The notes beneath the pieces are model-generated. The model ran no database searches, was not told where the DNA came from, and saw only the letters and a list, made by a program, of their open reading frames with translations. Both the position numbers and the translations under genes were made by a program. A stretch of DNA of 64,000 nucleotides from NCBI RefSeq assembly GCF_004798865.1, contig NW_025335568.1, forward strand, positions 24,682,422-24,746,421, given 5' to 3'. Source of the stretch: Varanus komodoensis (Eukaryota > Chordata > Lepidosauria > Squamata > Varanidae). Shown here in pieces: positions 59,734 through 64,000 of this stretch (its first letter is position 1; each line of letters opens with the position of its first letter).

Positions 59734-62076
59734 AATTACAAGGGAATATTAAGGGACAAACTAGAACATTATAAATAATGTCATGTGCAGCTCCCTATGT
59801 GTATTATATTAACTCAAACTTAAATGCTGGGACCAGGAAGGAGACATGATAGCACCAGAATCACACAAATCTGAAGTAATTTCTGAACATTAGTTGAGTA
59901 ATTGGAAATTGCTGTAATCATTTTTAAAATTTGCAATTGTCCTTCATATTGTGGAATCTTTACAGAGAGCATACATCTTAAAGAAGCAGAAAACATTTTG
60001 TTAGTTAAAAACATTTTAATATCTCAAATACAAAATAGCAGTTGTGAATTATAAGCAAAATAAAATCTCTCTGGGCTTAACATTTTAACAGAGTAAATAT
60101 TAAAAATATAGCTTATTGCTCTGTTTATGTTCCCAAATAATGAGGCAGGATGAAGGGAAGTCACATTTTCCATAACAATGGAAAACTTTTTTTTTCTTGC
60201 TGAAGCATGAAAGCATGGGTATAAACTGCTAAAGCAAGAGCAGACAAGGACCAAGCTCATTTTGCTAGCCCCAAATTGAGGCCATTTGTGTCCCTTGTCA
60301 TTAAAAAAATGAAAGAAGTGAATGGGACCTAAAATTCATGTAAAGTACAAACATATGTTAAAATAAGTCACTTTTATTTTTCAGTGGGACTTCCAAACCA
60401 ATCATACTTAGGATTGGCGCCCCGAAGTCTGATCATATTTATTCTATTGTTAAGTAACACACAAACTTTGATATTGTGCTTCTAGTGCCAGAATAATACT
60501 GGTGCTACAGCAGCACAGTCTAGATCCCTCTCAGAAGGGTTGTACCTTTTATAGAAGTGCGCTACACGATTGCCAGGCGGCATCCAACAGCTCACATGAC
60601 TGCTAAACCAAATAAAGGGCAACACACCCATGCCTCCACCTCTTCTCAAACTCATTGGAAATGTATAATTGGCAAGGAAGAGGACTGGACATTTCGGGTT
60701 GTCATTCCCCCATCTTTATAATAAATCTTTCTGCTAATAAGCAAATTCTTCCTTTAGCTTGATTGCTGTTATTGTATTTCTTTAGTCTGTAATCAAGGAT
60801 TAAGGGTGTTGCAATAGTAATATTCAAACATCACTACAGCAAATGATATTAAGTGAGAAAGAAAGCTGTTATGTTTCATGAAACTTTTCACTGCAGTTTT
60901 ATACCTTTTTATATTTTAAATGAATTAAGTATAATAAAAATGCCATTTCTAGGTAGGAGGATTTAATAAATTTAGTGAAATTTGAGATACAGATTGGTAA
61001 ATTCTTAGAGCTCCTCAAACTCAAGGGACGGAAGTGTGTTTGCCTTTTCATCAGAAAAAAAAAATCCTGGTTCTCTTCTCTAGAGGATTAAAATTACCAC
61101 ACTATTAAAGTTTGGGATTAATTTTTGCAGACAGTTTGGCACCTGCTATTACAGACAGACACTGGCAATTTCATTTATGTTTTTCAATGTAATTATTGAA
61201 AAAATCATGGAAAATTAATAAGTATAAAATAATGAAACAAAGGAATGCTTGATTATTCTTATTTTGACTCTATAAGATTGAAGATTTGCATCACTCCCTT
61301 CCATTGCAACCTTCCTAGTGTCAGGATAGTTTAAAATAATTTAATACATAACAGTTAGCTCATATGACAATGAAACAGGAGTCTTATGATTTTAAATCCC
61401 TTAAAAACTAAATTGCTTTAAATACATTTGTTAACAAAATCAACATATTTATGCAGATAGGAAATCACAAAGAGTCTGTCAAATCTGACACTTTTTTGCC
61501 ATTCCATTCCTCTCTCCCACGTGGATTCTCTACTTCTGTGCTTCCTTTAACCATTAACCTCATTTGTGCATAATAGTGCCAAACCATGGGTTACTTAATG
61601 CGTGGCATGCTGCAGTATGTGCCTGGCATCCTGCTGCCATTTTGAATATGAAAGCTTTGATTGGGTTGATTGAAGGGTGCTTGGTGTTTTATGCTCTGAA
61701 CAACTATGTGATAATCCTGGATTAAAGGACCCAAGGTTAAGCTACAGTTAGTTATGACAACTTTGTTTTGCCTAACCAACTAACTGGAGGATAACTTCTG
61801 GTTGCATATTTCATGTGTAATACATAGCTGCTGGGTTCAGATATCACAAGGGCATTGTCCAGAATGGAGTGCCCTGAAGTGTGGCTATCTCTGTGCTTGC
61901 TGTTGCTGGAGATGCACAGCGTGATGCCCTGGTGCTGTTGATATTCCAGAGCTGCAGCTGGGCATTGAGAAGGCAATGCATGGACAGAAAAAAACAAAAC
62001 AAAAAACCCAGCCAATCAGCATGTGGCTGCAGCTGCTTCAGCAGTTGCCAGGCAGAGCAGGGCAGAGAAAAATATA
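59734..62076. other. No gene seen
   Basis: AT-rich sequence without a supported exon. Around 61580-61800 there are MITE-like phrases (CCAAACCATGGGTTAC, CAACTATGTGATAATCC) of uncertain family. Confidence 0.45.
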
Positions 62077-62634
62077 GGCTAGAGCAGTGATTGTGAACCT
62101 TTTAGAGACCGAGTGCCCAAACTGCAACCCAAAACCCACTTATTTATTGCAAAGTGCCAACACTGCAATAAAACCTGAATACTGAGGTTTTAGTTTAGAA
62201 AAAGCAACTAAATGGGATGCTGCAGATTCAAATATACCAGGGGGATAACACAACATTAAGTCTCTTAATTAGAACATCTTTTTGCTAAATCTTCGATATT
62301 AAATTTCAATTTTCATAAGCAAACTCAAAGCTAAAATCTTGTGTTAATAAAAACAAACGTATTAAAACTCACAGCCAGTCCAAATATATATATATATGGC
62401 AGCACACTGACCGGTCATGTGAAAGCTCGGACGAGTTGCCGCTAATGAGTCCTGGGTTATGACATCATTGTCTGGTGCCTCTACTCCTTTTCCGAGCATA
62501 CGCGTGGCCCCTATGTGTGCTGTTATACGGTGCTTGGCTGCTAGGGCGATACTGGGGCAACTTGGCTCGCATGCTGACAGAGAGGGCTCTGCATGCCTGC
62601 TGCATGCCATAGCTTCACCACCACTGGGCTAGAG
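62077..62634. mobile_element. hAT-type MITE with perfect 8-bp target duplication
   Basis: The element (62085-62626) runs from CAGTGATTGTGAACCTTTTA to TTCACCACCACTG and is flanked by GGCTAGAG at 62077-62084 and 62627-62634. Its middle (GAGTGCCCAAACTGC, CTTATTTATTGCAAAGTGCC, CACACTGACCGGTCATGTG, CCCCTATGTGTGCTGTTAT) parallels the copy at 33465, without that copy's left-end duplication. It is non-autonomous, with no transposase frame. The TA at the centre of the target site is the Buster-type pattern. Confidence 0.9.
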
Positions 62635-62705
62635 TGTCCTCTACTGCTGCAGCTGCTCTTGTCACCAAACCTGATGGTGGAAACAGACACCATGGGAAAA
62701 GATTT

Positions 62706-62930
62706 TAGCTGGATTCACACATAATGGCAAGCAATGCTGAAACATGGAAAGCTTACAAGAAACTGTTGATTCTCCGGGTGGATTCAAGGTAACTAAATGT
62801 CCCATACTTCAGCATGCTAGCTGAATTCACACATAACAGGCCATTCATGCCACAGGCATTGGTTATGGCGATTAACCATGATGAGCATGGAGGAAACGGT
62901 TCAGTAGTACAGCATTTGTGGATCTCAGCT
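62706..62930. repeat. MITE-like fragment with internal direct repeat
   Basis: TAGCTGGATTCACACATAA (62706-62724) recurs as TAGCTGAATTCACACATAA (about 62818-62836), followed by GGCGATTAACCATGATG. The 'ATTCACACATAA' and 'AACCATG' phrases are common in reptile MITEs. The family is unknown. Confidence 0.4.
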
Positions 62931-62959
62931 TTACTCCTTATTGGAAGCTCTAGTGGGAC

Positions 62960-63058
62960 TGGAAAAACTCTTGCCTGAAAGCCAGATGCCAGTTGGTGCA
63001 GTCAGTTCCAAGGCTGATGAATCAATGGTCTGACTCAGTATAAGGCACTTCTCATGTA
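62960..63058 (+). mobile_element. tRNA-derived SINE, 3' part
   Basis: CTCTTGCCTGAAAGCCAGATG is followed by CAATGGTCTGACTCAGTATA and AGGCACTTCTCATGT. This is the 3' half of the SINE type seen at 51592; the tRNA-like head is missing. Confidence 0.65.
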
Positions 63059-64000
63059 AATGCAGAAGCAATGGCAAAAATATTGAAGGGAGGGCAGCTT
63101 TATGTGTCAGAAGCAGAGGGTGTGCATAGCTTGCAGCATGCACTTCATTTCCTGCTAATCTGCAAAAGACCAGAATTGTTTACTGGTAGGTCCACCTTTT
63201 ACACTGGTTTAATGTAAACACTATGTGCTGCGATTTGTAAGGCCATTTCGAAAGTCTTCAGGTTTTGAAACCATTTGACAGCATGAACAATTTAGGCATT
63301 AAGTGTTTTAATATTGGGCAAACTGTGTAATTTACAGTCTAGTGCTGAATTGTATTTGTGAGTCAAACCTTCACTCTGTTCCAGGAAAACTACACAAAGA
63401 CAGTAGTTGTTCTTCCTTTTCTGTGACTCCACTGAATCAGTTTCAGGCTAGTTTACTGAAGCCATTTGACGCAGAAGAAATAACTAGGTTTAGAACGGAT
63501 TTTAGTGGGGAATACTCAGACCAACTGGCTTGCAGAATGTCCAGTAAAGATGCACATAACGGAAATGCCTTCTTTTAATACATAATTCATCATAATTCTT
63601 TTAAAGCATTTTTCAAAAATACAATAAATTTATACAGATAAAATGTAATATATAATGTTTTGTAACTCATTAATACACCCCAAATGAACCTTTAGCTTAC
63701 ATTTCAGCATCCAATGCTGTGCATACTTATCTAGAATGTTATGTGACTGAAGTAAGAATTATTTCTGAGTGAACATACATTGAATTGTATGAATGCCATT
63801 TTGCATCCTTTGTGAGTTTCATTTTTTTAGTTGAAGAATGTTAATTGATTGGCTGCATTTTAGTGACTTTGTTTTAGTCTTTTCTGCTCAGATTAGTTTT
63901 CTCCCTAGTTGTTGTGACCTGAGAACTCCCTCTCAGCAGTAACAGACTCACCAGCATTTTTTGCCAAATGTCTTTATTTTACTTGTAAGTCTCTGAGCAT
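63059..64000. other. No gene seen
   Basis: It holds one copy of the roughly 80-bp repeat at 63708-63790. No exon is supported. Confidence 0.5.
63708..63790. repeat. ~80-bp inverted-end repeat copy
   Basis: Begins CATCCAATGCTGTGCATAC, has ATTATTTCTGAGTGAACATAC, and ends TTGAATTGTATG. The inverted ends are still partly visible. Confidence 0.5.

Noticed and set aside
1-64000. CRISPR array, bacterial operon or prophage
   Set aside because: The sequence is clearly vertebrate (SINEs, LINEs, CpG island, microsatellites), and no regularly spaced repeats or bacterial genes are seen.

Overview
This window reads as gene-poor DNA from a squamate reptile (lizard, gecko or snake). The main evidence is the repeats. 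There are several copies of a tRNA-headed SINE of the Sauria type, whose 3' part carries the usual 'CCTCACAGGGTTGTTG...AAGCTGCCTTGAG...GGATATAAAT' block. There is also a second, longer tRNA-derived SINE with a clean B box, CR1-, L2- and RTE/Bov-B-like LINE remnants, hAT-type MITEs, and a DIRS-type retrotransposon of the kind common in squamates and turtles. Family names come from recall of these repeats, not from a search.

Layout. 1-2405: the 3' part of a broken DIRS element (reverse transcriptase/RNase H, then tyrosine recombinase, then internal complementary region and terminal repeat). 2406-11500: AT-rich intergenic or intronic sequence with three Sauria-type SINEs, a (TG)n(CA)n palindrome and small repeats. 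11530-13140: a strong CpG island with CCAAT, GC-box and TATA-like motifs, a short uORF, and one good candidate first coding exon on the + strand (12878-12952). That exon starts in a fair Kozak context and ends in CAG|GTGGGT (intron phase 0). I do not recognise the peptide. 13300-64000: the presumed first intron and/or downstream sequence, filled with LINE fragments (24.3-26.4, 30.9-31.5, 36.6-37.0, 38.6-40.2 and 48.9-49.5 kb), SINEs, two hAT MITEs with 8-bp target duplications (33.46-34.15 and 62.08-62.63 kb), microsatellites, and at least ten copies of a roughly 80-bp repeat with inverted ends.

Only one host gene is reasonably supported, and only its promoter and first exon. Two further exon-like stretches (45159-45234 + and 53742-53877 -) are weak candidates. 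Most other open frames are chance or repeat-derived. The more unusual structures are an inverted repeat of about 50 bp bracketing a SINE (17579-17979), a hAT MITE whose left end is internally duplicated, and nested insertions at 28.5-28.9 kb and 59.2-59.6 kb.
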